DNA from: Guadua angustifolia
Taxonomy: Eukaryota > Streptophyta > Magnoliopsida > Poales > Poaceae
Length of the DNA: 64,000 bases
Direction of reading: 5' to 3'
Assembly: GCA_036346375.1 (NCBI GenBank)
Contig: JAYEVE010000739.1
Coordinates: forward strand, 124,001 to 188,000
In this document: positions 43,200-57,430 of the stretch, piece by piece
Numbering within the stretch: the stretch's first letter is position 1
How the letters are laid out: every line of letters begins with the position of its first letter
Notes under the pieces: generated by a model
Databases searched by the model: none
The model's input: only the letters and a program-made list of their open reading frames with translations
What the model was told of the DNA's origin: nothing
Translations under genes and position numbers: made by a program

Positions 43200-46100
43200 C
43201 GAAATTAACATCAAATCGAATTCAAACGAAACAAGCTCCAACAAGACCGACAACACTTACGAGGATAATCCGGTGTGTCTTTGGAGTGTTTCGCTTCGTG
43301 GCAAACATTCACAAATTCCACTTGTTCGGATCCCGGTTTGAATGAAATTAACACCAGAGCGAAATTGAGCGAAACAAGCTCTAATGAGACCGGCGACACA
43401 TAGGAGTGCAACGTGGTGCATCTTGGGCGGGTTTCGCTCCAATGCAAACTTTCACAAAATTCACTTGTTCGGATATCAACTTGTTCGAAATTAACATCAA
43501 ATCGAATTCGACCGAAACAAGCTCCAACAAGACCGACAACAGTTATGAGGGCAATCGGTCTGTCTTCGGAGTGTTTCGCTTCGAGGCGAACTTTCAAAAA
43601 GTCCACTTGTTCGGATCCCGGTTTGAATGAAATTAACACCAAAGCAAAATCGAGTGAAACAAGCTCCAATGGGACTAGTGACACATAGGAGTGCAACCTG
43701 GTGCATTTTGGGAGTGTTTCGCTCCGTGCAAACTTTCACAAAATCCACCTATTCGGATCTCAACTTGTTCGAAATTAACATCAAATCGAATTCGACCGAA
43801 ACAAGCTCCAACAAGACCGACAATACTTATAAGGTCAATCTGGTGTGTCTTCGGAGTGTTTCGCTTCGGGGCAAAGTTTCATAAAGTCCACTTGTTCTGA
43901 TCCCGGTTTGAATGCAATTAACACCAGGGTGAAATCGAGCGAAGCAAGCTCTAATGAGACCGACGACAAATAGGAGTGCAACCGGGTGCATCTTGGGAGT
44001 GTTTCACTCTGGTGCAAACTTTCACAAAATCCACCTGTTCGGATCTCAACTTGTTCGAAATTAATATCAAATCGAATTCGATCGAAACAAGCTCCAACAA
44101 GACCGACAACACTTACGAGGGCAATGCGGTGTGTCTTCGGGGTGTTTCGCTCCACAGCAAAGTTTCATAAAGTTGACTTGTTCGAATCTCGGTTTGAATG
44201 AAATTAACACCAGAGCGAAATCGAGCGAAACAAGCACTAATGAGAACGGCGACACACGGGAGTGGAACCCGGTGCATCTTGGGAGTGTGTCGCTCCGTGC
44301 AAACTTTCACAAAATCCACCTGCTCGGATCTCAACTTGTTCAAAATTAACATCAAATCGAATTCAACCGAAACAAGCTCCAACAAGACCGACAACACTTA
44401 CGAGGATAATCCGGTGTGTCTTTGGAGTGTTTTGCTTCGTGGCAAACATTCACAAATTCCACTTGTTCGGATCTCGGTTTGAATAAAATTAACACCAAAG
44501 CGAAATTGAGCGAAACAAGCTCTAATGAGACCAGCGGCACATAGGAGTGCAACGTGGTGCATCTTGGGAGTGTTTCGCTCCGGTGCAAAACTTCACAAAA
44601 TTAACCTGTTCGGATATCAACTTGTTCGAAATTAACATCAAATCGAATTCGATCGAAACAAGCTCCAACAAGACCGACAACAGTTACGTGGGCAATCGGT
44701 GTGTCTTAGGAGTGTTTCGCTTCGAGGCAAACTTTCATAAAGTCCACTTATTCGGATCCCGGTTTGAATGAAATTAACACCGAAGCGAAATCGAGCGAAA
44801 CAAGCTCTAATGAGACCGGCGACACATAGGAGTGCAACCCGGCGCATCTTGGGAGTGTTTCGCTCCGGTGCAAACTTTCACAAAATCCACTTGTTCGGAT
44901 CTCAACTTGTTCAGAAATAACATCAAATCGAATTCGACCAAAACAATCTCCAAGAAGACCGACAACACTTACGAGGGCAATCCAGTGTGTCTTCGGAGTG
45001 TTTCGCTTCATGGCAAACATTTACAAAGTCCAATTGTTCGGATCCCGGTTTGAATGAAATTAACACCAGAGCGAAATCGAGCGAAACAAGCACTAATGAG
45101 ACCGGCGACACATAGGAGTGCAACCGGGTGCATCTTGGGAGTGTTTCGCTTCGGTGCAAACATTCACAAAATCCACCTGTCCGGATCTCAACTTGTTCGA
45201 AATTAACATCAAATCGAATTCAACCGAAACAAGCTCCAACAGGACCGACAACACTTACGAGGACAATCCGGTGTGTCTTCGGAGTGTTTCGCTTCGTGGC
45301 AAACATTCACAAATTCCACTTGTTCGGATCTCGGTTTGAATGAAATGAACACCAGAGCGAAATTGAGCGAAACAAGCTCTAATGAGACCAGCGACACATA
45401 GGAGTGCAATGTGGTGCATCTTGGAAGTGTTTCGCTCCGGTGCAAACTTTCACAAAATTCACCTGTTCGGATATCAACTTGTTTGAAATTAACATCAAAT
45501 CGAATTCGATAGAAACAAGCTCCAGCAAGACCGACAACAGTTACGAGGGCAATCGGTGTGTCTTCGGAGTGTTTCGCTTCGAGGCAAACTTTCATAAAGT
45601 CCACTTGTTCGGATCCCGGTTTGAATGAAATTAACCCCAAAGCAAAATCGAGCGAAACAAGCTCCAATGGGACCGGTGAAACATAGGAGTGCAACCCGGT
45701 GCATTTTGCGAGTGTTTCGCTCCGTGCAAACTTTCACAAAATCCACCTATTCGGATCTCAACTTCTTCGAAATTAACATCAAATGGAATTCGACCGAAAC
45801 AAGCTCCAACTAGACCGACAACACTTACGAGGGCAATCCGGTCTGTCTTCGGAGTGTTCCGCTTCGGGGCAAATTTTCATAATGTCCACTTGTTCGGATC
45901 CCGGTTTGAATGAAATTAACACCAGAGCAAAATCGAGCGAAACAAGCACTAATGAGACCGGCGACATATAGGAGTGCAACCAGGTGCATCTTAGGAGTGT
46001 TTCGCTCCGGTGCAAACTTTCACAAAATCCACCTGTTCGGATCTCAACTTGTTCGAAATTAACATCAAATCGAATTCAACCGAAACAAGCTCCAACAAGA

Positions 46101-47600
46101 CCGACAACACTTACGAGGACAATCCGGTGTGTCTTCGGGGTGTTTCGCTTCACGGCAAACATTCACAAATTCCGCTTGTTCGGATCTCGGTTTGAATGAA
46201 ATTAACACTAGAGCGAAATTGAGCGAAACAAGCTCTAATGAGACCAGCGACACATAGGAGTGCAACGTGGTGCATCTTGGGCGTGTTTCGCTCCGGTGCA
46301 AACTTTCACAAAATTCACCTGCTCGGATATCAACTTGTTCGAAATTGACATCAAATCGAATTCGACCGAAACAAGCTCCAACAAGACCGACAACAGTTAT
46401 GAGGGCAATCGGTCTGTCTTCGAAGTGTTTCGCTTCGAGGCGAACTTTCAAAAAGTCCACTTGTTCGGATCCCGGTTTGAATGAAATTAACACCAAAGCG
46501 AAATCGAGCGAAACAAACTCCAATGGGACCGGTGAAACATAGGAGTGCAACCCGGTGCATTTTGGGAGTGTTTTCGCCCCGCAAACTTTCACAAAATCCA
46601 CTGCTCGATCTCAACTTGTTCAAATTAACATCAAATCGAATTCGACCAAACAAGCTCCAACTAGACCGACAACACTTACGAGGGCAATCCCGTCTGTCTT
46701 CTGAGTGTTTCGCCGGGCAAATTTCATAATGTCCACTTGTTCGATCCCGCTTGAATGAAATTAACACCAGAGCGTAAATCGAGTGAAACAAGCTCTAATG
46801 AGACCGGCATGACACATAGGAGTGCAACCCTGCAGATCTTGGGAGTGTTTCGCCCGGTAAACTTTCACAAAATCCACTGCTCAATCTCAACTTGTTCAAA
46901 ATAACATCAAATCGAATTCGACCAAAACAAGCTCCAACAAGACCAACAACACTTACGAGGGCAATCCGGTGTGTCTTCGGAGTGTTTCGCTTCATGGCAA
47001 ACATTTACAAAGTCCACTTGTTCGATCCCGCTTGAATGAAATTAACACTAGAGCTAAATCGAGCTAAACAAGACTAATGAGACCGGCGGCACATAGGAGT
47101 GCAACCGGTGCATCTTGGGAGTGTTTCGCTCCGTGCAAACTTTTCAAAATCCACTGCTCGATCTCAACTTGTTCAAATTAACATCAAATCAAATTCAATC
47201 AAACAAGCTCCAACAAGACCAACAACACTTACGAGGACAATCTGGTGTGTCTTCGGAGTATTTCGCTTCGTGGCAAACATTCACAAATACCACTTGTTCG
47301 GAACTCGGTTTGAATGAAATTAACACCAGAGCGAAATTGAGCGAAACAAGCTCTAATGAGACAAGCGACACATAGGAGTGCAACGTGGTGCATCTTGGGA
47401 GTGTTTCGCTCCGGTGCAAACTTTCACAAAATTGTTACTGTTCGGATATCAACTTGTCCGAAATTAACATCAAGTTGAATTCGATCGAAACAAGCTCTAA
47501 TAAGACCGACAACACTTACGAGGGCAATCCGGTGCGTCTTCGGAGTGTTTCGCTTCGGGGCAAAGTTTCACAAAGTCCACTTGTTCGGATCCCGGTTTGA
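43200..47600 (+). repeat. Short higher-order repeats (3 and 4 dimers)
   Basis: The variant with GTGGTGCATC and GATATCAACTTG recurs at about 43413, 44554, 45411, 46267 and 47385. The spacings of ~1141, 857, 856 and 1118 bp equal 4, 3, 3 and ~4 dimers. Linked variants such as TTACGAGGATAATCC (43257, 44398) keep the same spacing. Confidence 0.8.
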
Positions 47601-49269
47601 ATGCAATTAACACCAGAGCGAAATCGAGCGAAGCAAGCTCTAATGAGACCGGCGACACATAGGAGTGCAACCGGTGCATCTTGGGAGTGTTTCGCTCCGG
47701 TGCAAACTTTCACAAAATCCACCTGTTCGGATCTCAACTTGTTCGAAATTAACATCAAATCGAATTCGATCGAAACAAGCTCCAACAAGACCGACAACAC
47801 TTACGAGGGCAATCCGGTGTGTCTTCGGAGTGTTTCGCTTCGGGGCAAAGTTTCATAAAGTCCACTTGTTCGGATCACGGTTTGAATGAAATTAACACCA
47901 GAGCGAAATCGAGCGAAACAAGCTCTAATGAGACCGGCGACACATAGGAGTGCAACCCGGTGCATCTTACCGAGTGTTTTGCTCCGTGTTCACAAAATTG
48001 CTCGATCTCAACTTGTTCAAATTAACATCAAATCAATTCGATCAAAAGAAGCCCCAACATGACCGACAACACTTACGAGGGCAATCGGTGTCTTCGATCG
48101 GGCAAAGTTTCATAAAGTCCACTTGTTCGATCACCGTTTGAATGAAATTAACACCAGAGCGAAATTGATAAACAAGCTGTAATGAGACCGGCGACACATA
48201 GGAGTGCAACCCTGCATCTTTGAGTGTTTTGCTCGTGCAAACTTTCACAAAATCCAATTGCTCGATCTCAACTTGTTAGAAATTAACATCACAAATAATT
48301 CGATCAAACAAGCTCTAACAAGACCGACAACACTTATGAGGGCAATCCGTGTGTCTTCGAGTGTTTCGCTTCGGGCAAATATTCACAAAGTCCACTTGTT
48401 CGGATCCCGCTTGAATGAAATTAACACCAGAGTGAAATCGAAATAAACAAGCACTAATGAGACCGGCGACACATAGGAGTGCAACCTGGTGCATCTTAGG
48501 AGTGTTTCGCTCCGGTGCAAACTTTCACAAAATCCACCTGTTCGGATCTCAACTTGTTCGAAATTAACATCAAATCGAATTCGATCGAAACAAGCTCCAA
48601 CCAGACCAACAACACTAACGAGGGCAATCCGGTGTGTCTTCGGAGTTTTTCGCTTCGGGGAAAAGATTCATAAAGTCCACTTGTTCGGATCCCGGTTTGA
48701 ATGAAATTAACACCAGAGCGAAATCGAGCAAAACAAGCTCTAATGAGAATGGCGACACATAGGAGTGCAACCCGGTGCATCCTGGGAGTGTTTTGCTTCG
48801 GTGCAAACTTTCACAAAATCTACCTATTCGGATCTCAACTTGTTCGAAATTAATATCAAATCGAATTCGATCGAAACAAACTCCAACAAGACCGACAACA
48901 CTTACGTGGGCAATCCGGTGTGTCTTCGGAGTGTTTCGCTTCGGGGAAAAGATTCATAAAGTCCACTTGTTCGGATCCCGGTTTGAATGAAATTAACAAC
49001 AGAGCGAAATCAAGAGAAACAAGTTCTAATGAGAACGGAGACACATAGAAGTGCGACCCGGTTCATCTTGGGAGTGTTTCGCTCCGGTGTAAACTTTCAC
49101 AAAATCCACCTGTTCGGATCTCAACTTGTTCGAAATTAACATCAAATCGAATTCAACCGAAACAAGCTCCAACAAGACCGACAACACTTACGAGGACAAT
49201 CCGGTGTGTCTTCGGAGTGTTTCGCTTCGTGGCAAACATTCACAAATTCCACTTGTTCGGATCTCGGTT

Positions 49270-52200
49270 TGAATGAAATTAACAGTAGTGCGAAATCGAG
49301 CGAAACAAGCTCTAATGAGAATGGCGACACATAGGAGTGCAACCCGGAGCATCCTAGGAGTGTTTCGCTCCGGTGCAAACTTTCACAAAATCTACCTATT
49401 CGGATCTCAACTTGTTCGAAATTAACATCAAATCGAATTCGATCGAAACAAGCTTCAACAAGACCGACAAAACTTACGAGGGCAATCGGGTGTGTCTTCG
49501 GAGTGTTTCTCTTTGGGGCACAGATTCATAAAGTCCACTTGTTCGGATCCCAGTTTGAATGAAATTAACACCAGAGCTAAATTAAACAAGCTCTAATGAG
49601 AACCAATACACATAGAAGTGCAACCGGTGCATCTTGGGAGTGTTTCGCTTCAAATAAAGTCCACTTGTTCGGATCCAACAAGACCGACAACACTTGAATG
49701 AAATTCACAAAGTCCACTTGTTCGATCTCGCTTGAATGAAATTAACATCAGAGCGAAATCGAAATAAACAAGCCTTATTCGATCTCAACTTGTTCAAATT
49801 AACATCAAATCGAATTCGATCAAACAAGCTCCAACAAGACCGACAAACTTACGAGGGTTGAATGAAATTAACACCGAGAGCGTAAACAAGCTCTAATGAG
49901 AATGGCGACACATAGGAGTGCAACCTTGCATCCTGGGAGTGTTTCGCCCGTGCAAACTTTCACAAAATCTACCTATTCGATCTCAACTTGTTCAAATTAA
50001 CATCAAATCGAATTTGATCAAACAAGCTCCAACAAGACCGACATCACTTACGAGGGCAACTGTGTGTCTTGAGTGATTGGCTTCGGCAAAGTTTCATAAA
50101 GTTCACTTGTTCGGATCCCGGCTTGAATGAAGTTAACACCAGAGCGAAATCGAGCGAAACAAGCTCTAATGAGAACGGCGACACATAGAAGTACAACCCG
50201 GTGCATCTTGGGAGTGTTTCGCTATGGTGCAAACTTTCAGCAAATCCACCTATTCGGATCTCAACTTGTTCGAAATTAACATCAAATCGAATTCAACCGA
50301 AACAAGCTCCAAGAAAACCGACAACACTTACGAGGACAATCCGGTATGTCTTCGGAGTGTTTCGCTTCGTGGCAAACATTCACAAATTCCACTTGTTCGG
50401 ATCCCGGTTTGAATGAAATTAACACCATAGCAAAATCGAGCGAAACAAGCTCTAATGAAACCGGTGACACATAGGAGTGCAACCCGGTGCATCTTCGGAG
50501 TGTTTCGCTCCGGTGCAAACTTTCACAAAATCCAACTGTTCGGATCTCAACATGTTCGAAATTAACATCACATCGAATTCGACCGAAACAAGCTCTAACA
50601 AGACCGACAACACTTACGAGGGCGGTGTGTCTTCGGAGTGTTTCGCTTCGTGGCAAACATTCACAAAGTCCACTTGTTCGGATCCCGGTTTGAATGAAAC
50701 TAACTCCAGAGTGAAATCGAGCGAAACAAGCACAAATGAGACCGGCGACACATAGGAGTGCAACCTGGTGCATCTTGGGAGTGTTTCGCTCCGGTGCAAA
50801 CTTTCACAAAATCCACCTTTCGGATCTCAACTTGTTCGAAATTAACATCAAATTGAATTCGATCGAAACAAGCTCCAACAAGACCGACAACACTTACGAG
50901 GGCAATCCGGTGCGTCTTCGGAGTGTTTTGATTCGGGGCAAAGTTTCACAAAGTCCACTTGTTCGATCCCGTTTGAATGAAATTAACACCAGAGCGAAAT
51001 CGAGCGAAACAAGCTCTAATGAGACCGGCGACACATAGGAGTGCAACCCGTGCATCTTGGGAGTGTTTCGACCGTGCAAACTTTCACAAAATCCACCTAT
51101 TCGGATCTCAACTTGTTCGAAATTAACATCACATCGAATTTGATCGAAACAAGCTCCAACAAGACCGACAACACTTACGAGGGCAATCGGGTCTTTCTTC
51201 GGAGTGTTTCACTTTGGGGCAAAGATTCATAAAGTCCACTTATTCGGATCCCGGTTTGAATGAAATTAACACCAGAGCGAAACAAGCTCTAATGAGAATG
51301 GCGACACATAGGAGTGCAACCCGGTGCATCCTGGGAGTGTTTCGCTCCCGTGCAAACTTTCACAAAATCTACCTATTCGGATCTCAACTTGTTCGAAATT
51401 AACATCAAATCGAATTCGATCGAAACAAGCTCCAACAAGACCGACAGCACTTACGAGGGCAATCTGGTGTGTCTTCGGAGTGATTGGCTTCGGGGTAAAG
51501 TTTCATAAAGTCCACTTGTTCGGAACTCGGTTTGAATGAAGTTAACACCAGAGCGAGATCGAACGAAACAAGCTCTAATGAGAACGGCGACACATAGAAG
51601 TGCAATCCGGTGCATCTTGGGAGTGTTTCGCTCCGGTGCAAACTTTCAGCAAATCCACCTGTTCGGATCTCAACTTGTTCGAAATTAACATCAAATCGAA
51701 TTCAACCGAAACAAGCTCCAAGAAGACTGATAACACTTACGAGGACAATCCGGTGTGTCTTCGGAGTGTTTCGCTTCGTGGCAAACATTCAGAAATTCCA
51801 CTTGTTCGGATCCCGTTTGAATGAAATTAACACAGAGCGTAAATCGAGCGTAAACAAGCTCTAATGATAATGGTGATACATAGGAGTGCAACCCGTGCAT
51901 CTCGGGAGTGTTTCGCTCGTGCAAACTTTCACAAAATCCACTTATTCGGATCTCAACTTGTTCGAAATTAACATCAAATCGAATTCGATCGAAACAAGCT
52001 CCAACAAGACCGACAACACTTACGAGGGCAATCGGTGTGTCTTCGGAGTGTTTCGCTTTGGGGCAAAGATTCATAAAGTCCACTTGTTCGGATCCCAGTT
52101 TGAATGAAATTAACACCGAGTGAAACAAGCACTAATGAGAATGGTGACACAAAGGAGTGCAACCCGGTGCATCCTGGGAGTGTTTCGCTCCGGTTCAAAC

Positions 52201-55200
52201 TTTCACAAAATCTACCTATTCGGATCTCAACTTGTTCGAAATTAACATCAAATCGAATTCGATCGAAACAAGCTCCAACAAGACCGACATCACTTACGAG
52301 GTCAATCTGTGTGTCTTCGAGTGATTGGCTTCGGCAAAGTTTCATAAAGTCCACTTGTTCGATCCCGCTTGAATGAAGTTAACACCGAGCGAAATCGAGC
52401 TAAACAAGCTCTAATGAGAACGGCGCACATAGAAGTGCAACTCACAGCATCTTGGGAGTGTTTCGCTCCTGCAAACTTTCAAAAATCCAATTGCTCGATC
52501 TCAACTTGTTCGAAATTAACATCAAATCGAATTCAACCGAATCAAGCTCCAACAAGACCGACAACACTTACGAGGACAATCCGGTGTGTCTTCGGAGTGT
52601 TTCGCTTCGTGTCAAACTTCCACAAATTCCACTTGTTCGGATCCCGGTTTGAATGAAATTAACACCAGAGCTAAATCGAGCGAAACAAGCTCTAATGAGA
52701 CCAGCGACACATAGGAGTGCAACCCGGTGCATCTTCGGAGTGTTTCAGACCGTGCAAACTTTCACAAAATCCACCTATTCGGATCTCAACTTGTTCGAAA
52801 TTAACATCACATCGAATTCGATCGAAACAAGCTCCAACAAGACCGACAACACTTACGAGGGCAATCGGGTGTGTCTTCGGAGTGTTTCGCTTTGGGGCAA
52901 AGATTCATAAAGTCCACTTGTTCGGATCCCGGTTTGAATGAAATTAACACCAGAGCGAAACAAGCTCTAACGAGAATGGCGACACATAGGAGTGCAACCC
53001 GGTGCATCCTGGGAGTGTTTCGCTCCAGTGCAAACTTTCACAAAATCTACCTATTCGGATCTCAACTTGTTCGAAATTAACATCAAATCGAATTTGAAAT
53101 AAACAAGCTCCAACAAGACCGACATCACTCACGAGGGCAATCTGGTGTGTCTTCGGAGTGATTGGCTTCGGGGTAAAGTTTCATAAAGTCCACTTGTTCG
53201 GATCCCGGTTTGAATGAACTTAACACCAGAGCGAAATCGAGCGAAACAAGCTCTAATGAGAACGGTGACACATAGAAGTGCAACCCGGTGCATCTTGGGA
53301 GTGTTTCGCTCCGGTGCAAACTTTCAGCAAATCCACCTGTTCGGATCTCAACTTGTTCAAAATTAACATCAAATCGAATTCAACCGAAACAAGCTCCAAC
53401 AAGAGCGACAACACTTACGAGGACAATCCGGTGTGTCTTCGGAGTGTTTCGCTTCGTGGCAAACATTCACAAATTCCACTTGTTCGATCTCGGTTTGAAT
53501 GAAATTAACAAGAGTAAATCGAGCTTAAACAAGCTCTAATGAGAATGGCGACACATAGGAGTGCAACCCGAGCATCCTAGGAGTGTTTCTTCCGTGCAAA
53601 CTTTCACAAAATCCACCTATTCGATCTCAACTTGTTCGAAATTAACATCAAATCGAATTCGATCGAAACAAGCTTCAACAAGACCGACAAAACTTACGAG
53701 GGCAATCGGGTGTGTCTTCGGAGTGTTTCTCTTTGGGGCAAAGATTCATAAAGTCCACTTGTTCGGATCCCGGTTTGAATGAAATTAACACCAGAGCGAA
53801 ACAAGCTCTAATGAGAATGGCGACACATAGGAGTGCAACCCGGTGCATCCTGGGAGTGTTTCGCTCCGGTGCAAACTTTCACAAAATCTACCTATTCGGA
53901 TCTCAACTTGTTCGAAATTAACATCAAATCGAATTTGATCGAAACAAGCTCCAACAAGACCGACATCACTTACGAGGGCAATCTGGTGTGTCTTCGGAGT
54001 GATTGGCTTCGGGGTAAAGTTTCATAAAGTCCACTTGTTCGGATCCCGGCTTGAATGAAGTTAACACCAGAGCGAAATCGAGCGAAACAAGCTCTAATGA
54101 GAACGGCGACACATAGAAGTACAACCCGGTGCATCTTGGGAGTGTTTCGCTATGGTGCAAACTTTCAGCAAATCCACCTATTCGGATCTCAACTTGTTCG
54201 AAATTAACATCAAATCGAATTCAACCGAAACAAGCTCCAAGAAAACCGACAACACTTACGAGGACAATCCGGTATGTCTTCGAGTGTTTCGCCAGGCAAA
54301 CATTCACAAATTCCACTTGTTCGATCCCGGTTTGAATGAAATTAACACCATAGCAAAATCGAGCTAAACAAGCTCTAATGAAACCGTGACACATAGGAGT
54401 GCAACCCGTGCATCTTGAGTGTTTCGCCTCCGGTGCAAACTTTCACAAAATCCAACTGTTCGGATCTCAACATGTTCGAAATTAACATCACATCGAATTC
54501 GACCGAAACAAGCTCTAACAAGACCGACAACACTTACGAGGGCGGTGTGTCTTCGGAGTGTTTCGCTTCGTGGCAAACATTCACAAAGTCCACTTGTTCG
54601 GATCCCGGTTTGAATGAAACTAACTCCAGAGTGAAATCGAGCGAAACAAGCACAAATGAGACCGGCGACACATAGGAGTGCAACCTGTGCATCTTGGGAG
54701 TGTTTCATTCCGTGCAAACTTTCACAAAATCCACCTTCGGATCTCAACTTGTTCAAATTAACATCAAATTGAATTCGATCGAAACAAGCTCCAACAAGAC
54801 CGACAACACTTACGAGGGCAATCCGGTGCGTCTTCGGAGTGTTTTGATTCGGGGCAAAGTTTCACAAAGTCCACTTGTTCGGATCCCGGTTTGAATGCAA
54901 TTAACACCAGAGCGAAATCGAGCGAAGCAAGCTCTAATGAGACTGGCGACACATAGGAGTGCAACCCGGTGCATCTTCGGAGTGTTTCGCACCGGTGCAA
55001 ACTTTCACAAAATCCACCTATTCGGATCTCAACTTGTTCGAAATTAACATCACATCGAATTTGATCGAAACAAGCTCCAACAAGACCGACAACACTTACG
55101 AGGGCAATCGGGTCTTTCTTCGGAGTGTTTCACTTTGGGGCAAAGATTCATAAAGTCCACTTATTCGGATCCCGGTTTGAATGAAATTAACACCAGAGCG

Positions 55201-57430
55201 AAACAAGCTCTAATGAGAATGGCGACACATAGGAGTGCAACCCGGTGCATCCTGGGAGTGTTTCGCTCCGGTGCAAACTTTCACAAAATCTACCTATTCG
55301 GATCTCAACTTGTTCGAAATTAACATCAAATCGAATTCGATCGAAACAAGCTCCAACAAGACCGACATCACTTACGAGGGCAATCTGGTGTGTCTTCGGA
55401 GTGATTGGCTTCGGGGTAAAGTTTCATAAAGTCCACTTGTTCGGAACCCGGTTTGAATGAAGTTAACACCAGAGCGAAATCGAGCGAAACAAGCTCTAAT
55501 GAGAACGGCGACACATAGAAGTGCAACCCGGTGCATCTTGGGAGTGTTTCGCTCCGGTGCAAACTTTCAAAAATCCAATTGCTCGATCTCAACTTGTTCA
55601 AATTAACATCAAATCGAATTCAACCGAAACAAGCTCCAAGAAGACCGACAACACTTACGAGGACAATCCGGTGTGTCTTCGGAGTGTTTCGTCAGGCAAA
55701 CATTCAGAAATTCCACTTGTTCGGATCCCGGTTTGAATGAAATTAACACTCAGAGCGAAATCGAGCGAAACAAGCTCTAATGATAATGGTGATACATAGG
55801 AGTGCAACCCGGTGCATCCTGGGAGTGTTTCGCTCCGGTGCAAACTTTCACAAAATCTACTTATTCGGATCTCAACTTGTTCGAAATTAACATCAAATCG
55901 AATTCGATCGAAACAAGCTCCAACAAAACCGACAACACTTACGAGGGCAATCGGGTGTGTCTTCGGAGTGTTTCGCTTTGGGGCAAAGATTCATAAAGTC
56001 CACTTGTTCGGATCCCAGTTTGAATGAAATTAACACCAGAGTGAAACAAGCACTAATGAGAATGGTGACACAAAGGAGTGCAACCCGGTGCATCCTGGGA
56101 GTGTTTCGCTCCGGTTCAAACTTTCACAAAATCTACCTATTCGGATCTCAACTTGTTCGAAATTAACATCAAATCGAATTCGATCGAAACAAGCTCCAAC
56201 AAGACCGACATCACTTACGAGGTCAATCTGGTGTGTCTTCGGAGTGATTGGCTTCGGGGTAAAGTTTCATAAAGTCCACTTGTTCGGATCCCGGTTTGAA
56301 TGAAGTTAACACCAGAGCGAAATCGAGCGAAACAAGCTCTAATGAGAACGGCGACACATAGAAGTGCAACTCAGTGCATCTTGGGAGTGTTTCGCTCCGG
56401 TGCAAACTTTCAGCAAATCCACCTGTTCGGATCTCAACTTGTTCGAAATTAACATCAAATCGAATTCAACCGAATCAAGCTCCAACAAGACCGACAACAC
56501 TTACGAGGACAATCCGGTGTGTCTTCGGAGTGTTTCGCTTCGTGTCAAACTTCCACAAATTCCACTTGTTCGATCCCGCTTGAATGAAATTAACACCAGA
56601 GCGTAAATCGAGCGAAACAAGCTCTAATGAGACCACGACACATAGGAGTGCAACCCTGCATCTTCGGAGTGTTTCGACCTGCAAACTTTCACAAAATCCA
56701 CCTATTCGATCTCAACTTGTTCGAAATTAACATCACATCGAATTCGATCAAACAAGCTCCAACAAGACCGCAACACTTACGAGGGCAATCCGTGTGTCTT
56801 CGAGTGTTTCGCTTGGGGCAAAGATTCATAAAGTCCACTTGTTCGGATCCCGATTTGAATGAAATTAACACCGAGCGTATAAACAAGCTCTAACGAGAAT
56901 GGCGACACATAGGAGTGCAACCCGTGCATCTTGGGAGTGTTTCGCTCGGTGCAAACTTTCACAAAATCTACCTATTCGATCTCAACTTGTTCAAATTAAC
57001 ATCAAATCGAATTTGAAATAAACAAGCTCCAACAAGACCGACATCACTCACGAGGGCAACTCCGTGTCTTCGAGTGATTGGCTTCGGCAAAGTTTCATAA
57101 AGTCCACTTGTTCGATCCCGCTTGAATGAACTTAACACCAGAGCTAAATCGAGCTAAACAAGCTCTAATGAGAACGGTGACACATAGAAGTGCAACCCGC
57201 AGCATCTTGGGAGTGTTTCGCCCTGCAAACTTTCAAAAAATCCAATTGCTCGATCTCAACTTGTTCAAAATTAACATCAAATCGAATTCAACCAAACAAG
57301 CTCCAACAAGAGCGACAACACTTACGAGGACAATCCGGTGTGTCTTCGAGTGTTTCGCTTCGGGCAAACATTCACAAATTCCACTTGTTCGATCCCGTTT
57401 GAATGAAATTAACACCAGAGCTAAATCGAG
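49270..57430 (+). repeat. Tandem higher-order duplication, ~3.92-kb period
   Basis: Diagnostic variants repeat in the same order with a nearly constant offset. AACACCATAG is at ~50421/54344, the short GAGGGCGGTGTGTC unit at ~50618/54538, GATCCCAGTTTGAATG at 52091/56011, AATTTGAAATAAACAAGC at 53091/57010, and AGAGCGACAACAC at 53402/57309. Offsets are 3.91-3.93 kb, about 14 dimers. The first copy also carries a scrambled extra segment (49560-49860) that the second lacks. Confidence 0.85.
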
